Assembly (NCBI GenBank): GCA_050485745.1
Contig: JBJHBY010000089.1
Location: 1 to 13,048 of the forward strand
DNA length: 13,048 nucleotides
Direction: 5' to 3'
DNA from: JBJHBY01 sp050485745
GTDB lineage: Bacteria; Pseudomonadota; Gammaproteobacteria; Pseudomonadales; CAMLJR01
Both the position numbers and the translations under genes were made by a program. Shown piece after piece: positions 7,859 through 13,048 of the stretch (positions are counted from its first letter, which is position 1; each line of letters starts with the position of its first letter). Below the pieces are notes generated by a model. It was not told where the DNA came from, did no database searches, and saw only the letters and a list, made by a program, of their open reading frames with translations.

Positions 7859-8054
7859 GAGGATTCCTCCGCTGTTGTTGCTGGCCATTGTTGGTAGCAA
7901 TTGCCGGTAGCGATTTTCCGGGCCCGTGCATCTGCGGCCGGGTCTGGCGGCCGCCGCTGCGGATGCATGGCATCTTCGGTTCCACTGTGCTTAAGTATTG
8001 GCACCATTCACCGGCCCCGCGGCGTGCGCTGGCGCCCCATAACGATAATCTGCC
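7859..8054. promoter_or_regulatory. Divergent promoter region between ilvD and the alpha/beta hydrolase
   Basis: These 196 bases between divergent starts must hold the ilvD promoter and probably that of the hydrolase. I see no clear sigma-70 boxes. There is no leader peptide with runs of Ile/Val/Leu codons before ilvD, so classical ilv attenuation is not evident. Confidence 0.3.
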
Positions 8055-8987
8055 ATGACGATTCCCGCTTTTCAGGTTCACCGCAGTGAGATCGCCGGGG
8101 GCTTTTCCCTGGCCTATGTACGCGAGGGCATTGGTGGGTATCCACTGTTGCTGATCCACGGTTTTCCGGAGACCAAACGCATCTGGTACCGCAACATCGA
8201 AGCACTGGCCAGCGCCGGCTTCGAGGTGATTGTGCCGGATTTGCGCGGCTTTGGTGATTCGGACCTGGCGCCCGATGGCTTCTATGACCCGTATGCGTTT
8301 TCCGGGGACCTCTACAGCCTGGTCCACGACGTACTCGGGCATGATCGCTGTGCCATCGTCGCCGGTGATGTCGGTGGTGCGGTGGCGCCGCATATGGCCC
8401 TGGCTTACGGGGATTTTGTCGAAAGGCTGTGCATCTTCAACACCATTCCGCCCATGCTCAACGAGGCCTACGCCGCGGCGGGCATTCCCGAGGAGGCGCC
8501 GCCGGAGAGCCGCGCGGTGATGGACTACTTCGTGATGCAGGGCGCGCGCGGTGACGAGCTGGCGGCAATGATGAACACTGCGGCCCTGCGCCGCCAGTAC
8601 ATCGCGGGCTTCTACAGCCATCGGCTCTGGCAGGGCGTGGAGTTCACCCCGGAGGAGATCGACTTCTTCACCGAGCCCTTCGCGGATGCCGACCGCTTCC
8701 GTGCCAGTTACGGCACCTACGAGGGGGCTTTCGGCAAGCGCGAGATGGCGGGTATCACCCGCTTCTTTGAGCCGGTGCCCACGCCCACCCTGCTGCTGTA
8801 TGGCCCCGAGGACCCGATTCTCGACGAGCACTTCATGCGGCGCTGTGCCATTGCCTATCCCAACCACGCCGGGCCGTTTATCGTGCCCGGCGCCGGGCAC
8901 TTCCTGCAGTGGGAGCGGGCGGAACTGCTCAACGCGACGCTGCCGCACTTCCTGCTGCCGCGCCCTGCGCCTGCTGCAGGGCGTTGA
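8055..8987 (+). CDS. Alpha/beta hydrolase with Asp nucleophile, epoxide hydrolase/dehalogenase-like
   Basis: A 310-residue alpha/beta-hydrolase fold enzyme. The oxyanion-hole motif HGFPE is at 35-39 and DLRGFGDSD at 62-70. The nucleophile elbow is AGDVGG with D105, an Asp rather than Ser, as in epoxide hydrolases and haloalkane/haloacetate dehalogenases. The probable acid is D253 (YGPEDPILDEHF) and the base is H282 (GAGHFLQWE). The aromatic residue that follows the nucleophile in most epoxide hydrolases and dehalogenases (Asp-Trp-Gly) is Val here. The cap region has a Tyr-containing stretch (RASYGTYEGAF) that fits an epoxide hydrolase lid. A hydrolase of small epoxides or halo-acids is likely; the exact substrate is not. 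No clear ribosome binding site precedes ATG 8055. Its 3' end overlaps the converging SDR by 59 bases. Confidence 0.86.
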   Translation: MTIPAFQVHRSEIAGGFSLAYVREGIGGYPLLLIHGFPETKRIWYRNIEALASAGFEVIVPDLRGFGDSDLAPDGFYDPYAFSGDLYSLVHDVLGHDRCAIVAGDVGGAVAPHMALAYGDFVERLCIFNTIPPMLNEAYAAAGIPEEAPPESRAVMDYFVMQGARGDELAAMMNTAALRRQYIAGFYSHRLWQGVEFTPEEIDFFTEPFADADRFRASYGTYEGAFGKREMAGITRFFEPVPTPTLLLYGPEDPILDEHFMRRCAIAYPNHAGPFIVPGAGHFLQWERAELLNATLPHFLLPRPAPAAGR

Positions 8988-9819
8988 GGCTCCACGCCCA
9001 CAGGCGCTCCGCGTCCTCCTGGCGGGTTGCGGCGGGCTTGAGCGGCTGCGGCTTGCAATCGAAGTAATAGCCACCGTTGACCAGTTGCGACGCGGGCTGG
9101 CGCGCCAGCCACAGCCCGGTTTCCGCGCCCTTGCCGGGCTTGCGGGAAAAGGGTTTCAGCAGCCACATGGACAGCTTCATCAGCGCATGGCCGTTGTGGC
9201 CGAAGCCCGTGGCCACCAGCCCCGGATGGAACGCCTGGGTGCTGATCCGTGTGCCCTCGAGCTCCCGGGCCAGGCGTTGTGTGAACAGGATATTGGCGAG
9301 CTTGGAGTAGGCGTATTGCCTGAACGCACCGTACGCGTTTCGCGCCTCCAGATCATCAAAATTCATCGGCCCCTTGGCCATGGTGTAGGCGTCCGACGCG
9401 GTATTGATCACCCGCGCCTCGTCGCTCTCCCGCAACCGCGGCAGCAGGCGCAGGGTGAGGGCGAAGTAGGCGAGGTGATTCAGCGCGAGGGTCATCTCGA
9501 TGCCGTCGGCGCTTTCCTGCCGCTGGTCGAACACGGCGCCGGCGTTGTTGATCAGCATGTGCAGCGGGGAGGCGGTGGCCAGAAACTCATCGGCGACCCG
9601 GTTGACCTCGGCGATGACGCTGAGGTCGGCAAGATAGGTGCCCGCGACCGCATCGGCGCGGCGCTGTGTGATCGCGCTGGCCACATCATCCAGACGGCCC
9701 CGGTCGCGCCCCACCAGGTGCAGCTGCGCGCCCGCGTCCGCCAGCCCCAGCGCCATCTGCCGGCCGATGCCGTTGGTCGCGCCGGTAATCAGTATCTGCT
9801 TGCCTGCCAAATCCATCAT
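8929..9819 (-). CDS. Short-chain dehydrogenase, retinol dehydrogenase-like
   Basis: 296 residues from ATG 9817-9819 (GGAG five bases upstream; the next codon is also ATG). The SDR features are TGATNGIG at 12-19, R38 after the second strand suggesting NADP(H), NNAG at 91-94, N114, S142, and Y169-x3-K173 (YAYSK). After the SDR core (the HPGLVATGF segment) there is an extended C-terminal part with hydrophobic and basic stretches (LSMWLLKPFSRKPGKGAETG), as in the retinol dehydrogenase/WW-oxidoreductase-like subgroup. It likely reduces or oxidises a lipophilic alcohol/aldehyde. The last ~20 codons run antisense to the alpha/beta hydrolase gene. It may be co-transcribed after the ATP-grasp gene, 118 bases upstream, but nothing shows this. 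Confidence 0.87.
   Translation of the reverse strand: MMDLAGKQILITGATNGIGRQMALGLADAGAQLHLVGRDRGRLDDVASAITQRRADAVAGTYLADLSVIAEVNRVADEFLATASPLHMLINNAGAVFDQRQESADGIEMTLALNHLAYFALTLRLLPRLRESDEARVINTASDAYTMAKGPMNFDDLEARNAYGAFRQYAYSKLANILFTQRLARELEGTRISTQAFHPGLVATGFGHNGHALMKLSMWLLKPFSRKPGKGAETGLWLARQPASQLVNGGYYFDCKPQPLKPAATRQEDAERLWAWSLNALQQAQGAAAGSAAASR
8961..8983. terminator. Perfect 8-bp hairpin inside the convergent overlap
   Basis: cgccctgc (8961-8968) pairs with gcagggcg (8976-8983) around a 7-base loop, in the stretch coding both gene ends. The position suits a two-way terminator placed in coding DNA. There is no T-run on either strand. Confidence 0.3.
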
Positions 9820-9906
9820 GATGGCTCCTCGTCGTCTGGTGTGTCGGAATGACTGTGACTGGGCCATGACGATACGGCAATGTCAACGACACCGCCATCA
9901 GCCCGG

Positions 9907-9920
9907 CTGGCCCGGGCCAG
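9907..9920. repeat. Perfect 14-bp palindrome after the ATP-grasp gene
   Basis: CTGGCCCGGGCCAG reads the same on both strands and sits 18-31 bases beyond the ATP-grasp stop codon. An alternative fold pairs gcccgg 9901-9906 with ccgggc 9912-9917. It may help end the operon transcript; no T-run follows. Confidence 0.45.
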
Positions 9921-9943
9921 GGTTCAGGGTTCAGGGTTCAGGG
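9921..9943. repeat. 7-bp tandem repeat (ggttcag, 3.3 copies) at the ATP-grasp gene end
   Basis: Three exact head-to-tail copies of ggttcag plus two bases. On the minus strand each copy holds TGA, and because seven is not a multiple of three the copies place a stop in all three frames. The first one met ends the ATP-grasp gene. Likely a small slippage-prone repeat. Confidence 0.8.
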
Positions 9944-10909
9944 CATTTTGGCCTGGCGGGAAATCCGGCGCGTGAGGTAGATCTCCCACAGGCGCCGCTT
10001 CAGGGAGCGCCGCTCCGGCAGGGCCGGCACGCTGCCCCGCTCCGGGGTGTCGATGCGCTGCAGACCTGCGCTGAGGTTCCCCATGACCAGTGCCGAGGTC
10101 TCGAGCCGTATCGGATAGGCATGTGTGCGCAGGGCGCGGATATTGGGATTGGTGTTGACTTCGTAGGCAACGGGCTGTCCGTTCACCAGGGCGAAGTCGA
10201 GCCGCCCGTAGTCGATGTCCGCCGCATCGAAGACCCGGCGGGCGAAGTCCGCATAGGGGTTGTCCCGGGCGATGCGGTATTCGTCGTCGTACAGCTCCGC
10301 CGTGGCGATGCCGCTTTGGCCGAGTTTGGCCACCCAGTTGTCCTGATGGGCGCACAGCCCTGCCACCAGGGTGTCGCCGATCCGGTGAACCGACAGCTTG
10401 CGGTACAGCGTGTCGGTGGTGGGCTCTGCCGCATACTGCACGATCAGCAGTTCCCGCAGGGGAACACCCTGAGCCAGCACTGCGCGCACGGCCGAGTCCA
10501 GCTCGGCCGGGGTGTGCAGCAGCTCCGACATCGGCCCGCGATGGGCGGAGTCCGTGCGCAGGAACACGGGGTACGCCGCCTCCGGCGGCTGCTCGTTGAT
10601 GTACCAGACATCGAAGGGGTTGAGTCCCGTGCGGTGCAGCTGACGCAGCAACTGATAGCGCGAGCGAAAGCGGGCCGGGTCATTCAGTACGCGCAAGCCC
10701 TGCGCCTGCAGGTGCCGGTACAGTCGCGCGGCCCACTCGAGATCCCAGAAGTGCAGGCGGTCGAGGTCCGTGAACACATAGGTTGCGCGCGGCAGGCGCC
10801 GGCGCTGGAACACCTCGTCATAGGACATGATGCGAAAGCGCGGCGAGCGCTGCCGGACAAAATGTCGGTGGGTGCGCGGTGCCGCTCGGGTAGCCAGCAG
10901 GATGATCAC
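9938..10909 (-). CDS. ATP-grasp family protein, putative peptide-modifying ligase
   Basis: 323 residues from GTG 10907-10909, overlapping the upstream HExxH gene by four bases (GTGA), so translation is probably coupled. The C-terminal half shows the ATP-grasp metal/ATP signature: D238 in YGRLDFALVNGQ, then E250, N252 and N254 in YEVNTNPNI. YPVFLRTD (113-120) probably corresponds to the ATP-binding strand of the family, and YRKLSVHRIGDTLVAG (169-184) to the next strands. The N-terminal ~110 residues have no motif I recognise; a pre-ATP-grasp substrate domain is likely. The C-terminus is strongly basic. ATP-grasp ligases join a carboxylate (via acyl phosphate) to an amine, thiol or hydroxyl. 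Beside a HExxH peptide-modifying protein and a peptide gene, I infer it acts on that peptide. A RimK-like or metabolite ligase is the alternative. Confidence 0.72.
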   Translation of the reverse strand: MIILLATRAAPRTHRHFVRQRSPRFRIMSYDEVFQRRRLPRATYVFTDLDRLHFWDLEWAARLYRHLQAQGLRVLNDPARFRSRYQLLRQLHRTGLNPFDVWYINEQPPEAAYPVFLRTDSAHRGPMSELLHTPAELDSAVRAVLAQGVPLRELLIVQYAAEPTTDTLYRKLSVHRIGDTLVAGLCAHQDNWVAKLGQSGIATAELYDDEYRIARDNPYADFARRVFDAADIDYGRLDFALVNGQPVAYEVNTNPNIRALRTHAYPIRLETSALVMGNLSAGLQRIDTPERGSVPALPERRSLKRRLWEIYLTRRISRQAKMP

Positions 10910-11898
10910 CTGGCGCTCTGCTCCATGTAGCTCCTGGCGTTCGCCAGCAGGGCCGCACCATGCTCACTGAGCTGGCCATGGGCCCTGACCACCGCGTCGC
11001 CGGCCTCGAAGTTGTGCCGGTCCTCCTCCATGGCGCGTCGCGCGGCCTCGCGTTCGCCCGCGTCCAGATGCCCCGAGTCCAGCAGTTGCTGCATGATCCA
11101 GTGCATGCGGGCGGATACGAACGTGGCGTGATAGATGCCGTCCATGGGGCGCGGATCCTGACGCAACGGGCTGGGGTACAGTTCGTTGTCGTCGTTGAAG
11201 ACCAGGGGCGCCTCGGTGCAGAAGCCGAACAGCAGCAGATGGCCGCACTCGTGGGCGATCACCTCGGCCATCTCCACCCGGGTACGGAAGCGCTGCGCAT
11301 TGAGAAACAGCGCACCCCACAGCTGAAAGTGGGAGCCACCCTGGAAGTAGCCGCGGTCCCCCGGGGCACCCATCACACCCACCACCTCCCGCGCCAGGGC
11401 ACGGACCTCGCCGGCCAGCTCCGGCACCACATCCTGCAGCAGGGTCATCGCCGCCGTACAGGTCTCGGTGAATTCGGCCATCGTGGCCGGGGAGGGGGAG
11501 CAGAAGCTGAGGCTGTCGCCAAGGCCGGGTTCCATGCAGTAGCGGTATTCCACCACCCCGGGGGCATCGTCCAGGGCCATCGGCCTGTGCCAGGCACCGG
11601 TCGTTACCGGTGAATGCGCCAGCAGCCTGCTGTAGTGATGGCGGGCGATGGCCTCATCCTCATCCAGCAGCGCATCAACCACTCGGTAGTAATGGGCGAA
11701 CATCGTGCTGGGGTAGCGCGTGCCAGCGCGCAGGCTCTGGATGAGCGCGGCTACTGCGTGCTCATCCGCGTTCAGCGCGTGCCCGGCCTGCTGATGGACA
11801 TGCTCGAGGCTGTCGGCCAGGGCCCGGTGCATCGCCGCGTCCAGCGCCTGCGCCCGCCGGGCGTCCGGGGGAAAACTCCATTGATCGGGTGCCGACAC
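10906..11898 (-). CDS. HExxH-motif peptide modification protein (alphaKG-HExxH peptide beta-hydroxylase family)
   Basis: 330 residues from GTG 11896-11898, where a GAGA seven bases upstream is a weak ribosome binding site. The metal motif is H216-E217-C218-G219-H220 (VIAHECGHLLLF). After it comes YPSPLRQDPRP (241-251) and GIYHATFV with H257 as probable third ligand. The pairing of HExxH with a downstream SPLR-x-D-x-RP...GxxHATFV block is what I recall of the TIGR04267-type HExxH domain, members of which have been shown to be iron/2-oxoglutarate peptide beta-hydroxylases rather than proteases. There is no signal peptide, so it is cytoplasmic. The ~200 N-terminal residues are helical and may bind the substrate. 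It stands between a small peptide gene and an ATP-grasp gene. A true zinc metallopeptidase is the main alternative. Confidence 0.75.
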   Translation of the reverse strand: MSAPDQWSFPPDARRAQALDAAMHRALADSLEHVHQQAGHALNADEHAVAALIQSLRAGTRYPSTMFAHYYRVVDALLDEDEAIARHHYSRLLAHSPVTTGAWHRPMALDDAPGVVEYRYCMEPGLGDSLSFCSPSPATMAEFTETCTAAMTLLQDVVPELAGEVRALAREVVGVMGAPGDRGYFQGGSHFQLWGALFLNAQRFRTRVEMAEVIAHECGHLLLFGFCTEAPLVFNDDNELYPSPLRQDPRPMDGIYHATFVSARMHWIMQQLLDSGHLDAGEREAARRAMEEDRHNFEAGDAVVRAHGQLSEHGAALLANARSYMEQSAR

Positions 11899-11928
11899 GA
11901 CCGGATCTCATCCAGAATGCGCAAAGCA

Positions 11929-11960
11929 GAAAAATGCCGGGCTCGAAGGCCCGGCGGCAT
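11929..11960 (-). terminator. Rho-independent terminator/attenuator between peptide gene and HExxH gene
   Basis: On the minus strand GCCGGGC and GCCCGGC (plus bases 11949-11955 and 11936-11942) form a 7-bp GC stem with a 6-base loop, an outer atg/cat pair and then TTTTT. It lies 40-70 bases after the peptide stop and ~30 before the HExxH start. A partial terminator here would make more precursor transcript than enzyme transcript. Confidence 0.65.
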
Positions 11961-11964
11961 CGTA

Positions 11965-11982
11965 GACCCGCGGGCGCGGGTC
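11965..11982 (-). other. Second GC hairpin after the peptide gene
   Basis: gacccgc (11965-11971) pairs perfectly with gcgggtc (11976-11982) around a 4-base loop, directly before the terminator-like hairpin. It could protect the 3' end of the short peptide transcript or form an alternative fold. Confidence 0.45.
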
Positions 11983-12000
11983 AGGGCTTGTTACGTGCTT

Positions 12001-12177
12001 TCAGAGCACCTTACCGCCGACCTTCGCGCCGATCTTCCCGCCCATTCTCGGGCTGGTTTTCAAGCCTTCCTTCGCGCCAATCTTGGATCCGGTGGCGCTA
12101 TGCTTGGGGGAGCCAGAGGCCGAAGCCCCTTCGAGCCGGTAACCGAGCAGCTTGCGGGTATCGAGATTGTGCTTCAT
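12001..12177 (-). CDS. Small Lys/Gly-rich peptide, putative RiPP precursor
   Basis: 58 residues from ATG 12175-12177, chosen for the AAGGAG five bases upstream. The frame is open to an ATG at 12252 without such a site. Residues 1-29 look like a leader: polar start, a KLLGYRLEG segment (9-17) that could be a recognition helix, then a Ser/Gly/Ala linker. Residues 32-58 are tetrapeptides with K or R at 32, 36, 40, 44, 48, 52 and 56, and Gly (once Ser) two positions after each through 54; KIGA occurs twice. Net charge is strongly positive, with a single acid (E37) in this half. There is no Cys and no signal peptide. Followed by a terminator-like hairpin, a HExxH-family gene and an ATP-grasp gene, it fits a RiPP precursor. 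I know no described family for it. A nucleic-acid-binding or antimicrobial peptide is the alternative. Confidence 0.68.
   Translation of the reverse strand: MKHNLDTRKLLGYRLEGASASGSPKHSATGSKIGAKEGLKTSPRMGGKIGAKVGGKVL
12021..12084 (-). repeat. Direct DNA repeat inside the peptide core
   Basis: ccttcgcgcc-g/a-atctt occurs at 12021-12036 and 12069-12084, 15 of 16 bases alike and 48 bases apart. The copies encode the two KIGAK stretches. The period is 16 codons, that is four tetrapeptides, suggesting growth of the core by internal duplication. Confidence 0.75.
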
Positions 12178-12182
12178 GGTCG

Positions 12183-12188
12183 CTCCTT
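12183..12188 (-). promoter_or_regulatory. Ribosome binding site of the peptide gene
   Basis: AAGGAG on the minus strand, five bases before ATG 12177. It fixes the start against the longer reading frame. Confidence 0.75.
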
Positions 12189-12190
12189 GC

Positions 12191-12218
12191 TTGTGCTGTC
12201 TGGGTTTGTGCTGTCTGG
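12191..12218. repeat. 13-bp direct repeat in the peptide gene leader
   Basis: ttgtgctgtctgg is present exactly at 12191-12203 and 12206-12218, a 15-base period, just upstream of the ribosome binding site of the peptide gene. It could be a leader-RNA element or simple duplication. Confidence 0.6.
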
Positions 12219-12256
12219 CGTTCGGGGCACCCCGCGACGGGATATACCCCATGGTA

Positions 12257-12300
12257 GATCACGCCGGACGAGTTCGGCATCCGGCCGATCACGCCCGACG
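12257..12300. promoter_or_regulatory. 14-bp direct repeats, 30-base period, candidate operator pair
   Basis: gatcacgcc-g/c-gacg lies at 12257-12270 and 12287-12300, 13 of 14 bases alike. The period is close to three helix turns, with an inverted ccgga/tccgg (12264-12268, 12280-12284) between. It lies in the 258-base gap between the diverging peptide and MaoC-Pta genes, where a regulator would bind. No regulator gene is in the window and no clear -35/-10 pair was found. Confidence 0.35.
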
Positions 12301-12435
12301 TTACCGCAAATGCAAGGTCGCGGGCAAGGTGGGACTTTTCCACCGTGTTTGCCGGCCTTGTGGATTGCTGTCGGCCTGGTCGGCCGCATGGTGTACATTC
12401 AATCCGACAACGATATCGCCTGTCGGGGAGGCACC

Positions 12436-13048
12436 GTGGCGGAGATTGAGAACTTCACCTTCGATGAACTCCAGCCTGGCCAGTCCGCCACGCTGCAGCG
12501 GCGCCTGACCCTGAACGAGCTGCGCATGTTTGCCGGCGATGCCTCCCAGCTCAACCCCGGGCACATGGACGAGGCCTTTGCCAGCAGTGACCTCTACCAG
12601 GGGCTGGTGGCGCACGCCATGTGGGGGCAGGCGCTGATCAGCACGCTGGTTGGCACCGAGCTGCCCGGGCCGGGCACGGTGTTTGTGTCCCAGTCCCTGC
12701 GCTATGGCGGGCCCATTCAGATGGGTGAGTCGGTGACCGTGCGGGTCGCGGTGAAAGAAAAGCACCCGGACAGCGGCGAGGTAGTGCTGGCCTGCAGCTG
12801 CACCACCGACAACGGCGATGAGGCGCTGGCGGGGGACGTGGTGGTACAGCCGCCACGGGACAAACTGCGCCGGCCCATGACCCACGGTGCCGCGGCCGGC
12901 CAGAACGGCCGCCACCGGCAGTTGCAGCGCCTGCAGGCCCTGGCCGCCGATATCGAGCCCGCGCTCACCGCGGTGGTGCATCCAGTGGATGAACTCTCGC
13001 TGCAGGGCGCCCTGCAGGCCGCCGGGCAGGGCTTGATCATCCCTGTCT
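12436..13048 (+). CDS. Bifunctional MaoC-like enoyl-CoA hydratase / phosphate acetyl(butyryl)transferase, N-terminal part
   Basis: 204 codons are visible, cut by the window end. Residues ~1-135 form a MaoC hot-dog hydratase domain (FTFDELQPGQ, LVAHAMWGQALIS, TELPGPGTVFVSQSLRYGGPIQMGESV). After a linker rich in Arg and Gly comes the start of a Pta/Ptb domain (AVVHPVDELSLQGALQAA at ~181-198). This order matches the known bifunctional enoyl-CoA hydratase/phosphate acetyltransferase family (PRK08190-like). GTG 12436 is preferred because GGGGAGG lies just upstream and family members start near here; an in-frame ATG at 12388 has no such site. Oddly, the catalytic motif usually written GD-x-NP-x-H reads GDASQLNPGH (34-43): Gln38 stands where the active-site Asp is expected, with N40, P41 and H43 kept. 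Hydratase activity may be altered. Confidence 0.85.
   Translation, partial: MAEIENFTFDELQPGQSATLQRRLTLNELRMFAGDASQLNPGHMDEAFASSDLYQGLVAHAMWGQALISTLVGTELPGPGTVFVSQSLRYGGPIQMGESVTVRVAVKEKHPDSGEVVLACSCTTDNGDEALAGDVVVQPPRDKLRRPMTHGAAAGQNGRHRQLQRLQALAADIEPALTAVVHPVDELSLQGALQAAGQGLIIPV

Noticed and set aside
7859..7990. ilv attenuator leader peptide before ilvD
   Set aside because: No short frame with clustered Ile/Val/Leu codons and no paired terminator/antiterminator stems were visible.
7851..9074. A 407-codon minus-strand open frame
   Set aside because: Antisense of the alpha/beta hydrolase; no recognisable domain and Arg/Gly-rich shadow composition.
9921..9943. Telomere-like or CRISPR-like repeat
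   Set aside because: Only three 7-base units without spacers. Too short and unspaced for CRISPR, and internal to a bacterial operon.
9638..10930. A 430-codon plus-strand open frame opposite the ATP-grasp gene
   Set aside because: It is the antisense shadow of the SDR start and ATP-grasp genes in GC-rich DNA. Its product is low-complexity Arg/Gly/Gln sequence with no motif, while the minus strand shows clear SDR and ATP-grasp motifs.
12001..12252. Longer version of the peptide gene starting at ATG 12252 (83 residues)
   Set aside because: No ribosome binding site at 12252. The added residues only translate the 13-bp DNA repeat, and AAGGAG is correctly placed before ATG 12177.

Overview
The window is GC-rich bacterial DNA with dense coding and many Shine-Dalgarno-preceded genes. 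From about base 790 to the end it reads as one gammaproteobacterial chromosome segment, probably a marine heterotroph of the Halieaceae/Cellvibrionales type. That assignment is inferred from the gene mix (SDR oxidoreductases, a luciferase-like monooxygenase, an epoxide-hydrolase-like enzyme, a MaoC-Pta fusion) and not from a marker gene. The first ~790 bases look different. They hold a divergent comF / methyltransferase pair typical of Rhodobacteraceae (Alphaproteobacteria). The methyltransferase stops matching its family mid-domain, exactly where a minus-strand secreted protein also loses sense. I read this as a chimeric join, more likely an assembly or amplification artefact than a natural transfer.

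Layout: 1-304 (-) comF 5' part; 346-789 (+) truncated methyltransferase; ~780-795 junction; 787-1464 (-) secreted protein lacking its native C-terminus; 1605-2414 (-) SDR, translationally coupled to 2411-3913 (-), a secreted Sel1-repeat protein; 4115-5137 (+) luciferase-like oxidoreductase; 5191-6075 (-) tandem universal stress protein; 6170-7858 (-) ilvD; 8055-8987 (+) alpha/beta hydrolase with an Asp nucleophile, overlapping tail to tail with 8929-9819 (-), an SDR; 9938-10909 (-) ATP-grasp protein coupled to 10906-11898 (-), a HExxH protein; 12001-12177 (-) a 58-residue peptide; 12436-end (+) MaoC hydratase/phosphate acetyltransferase fusion, cut by the window end.

The most interesting part is 9938-12177. 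A small lysine/glycine-rich peptide gene with a strong ribosome binding site is followed by a hairpin plus T-run (attenuator-like), then a protein with the signature of the HExxH peptide-modifying (alphaKG-HExxH beta-hydroxylase) family, then an ATP-grasp protein overlapping it by 4 bases. The C-terminal half of the peptide is a run of tetrapeptides with a basic residue at every fourth position from 32 to 56. Together these look like a compact ribosomally synthesised, post-translationally modified peptide (RiPP) operon: precursor, hydroxylase, ligase. No transporter, protease or immunity gene is visible in the window. The remaining genes are ordinary metabolism and stress functions. No tRNA, rRNA, CRISPR array, transposase or integrase was found, and no gene-free stretch exceeds 300 bases.
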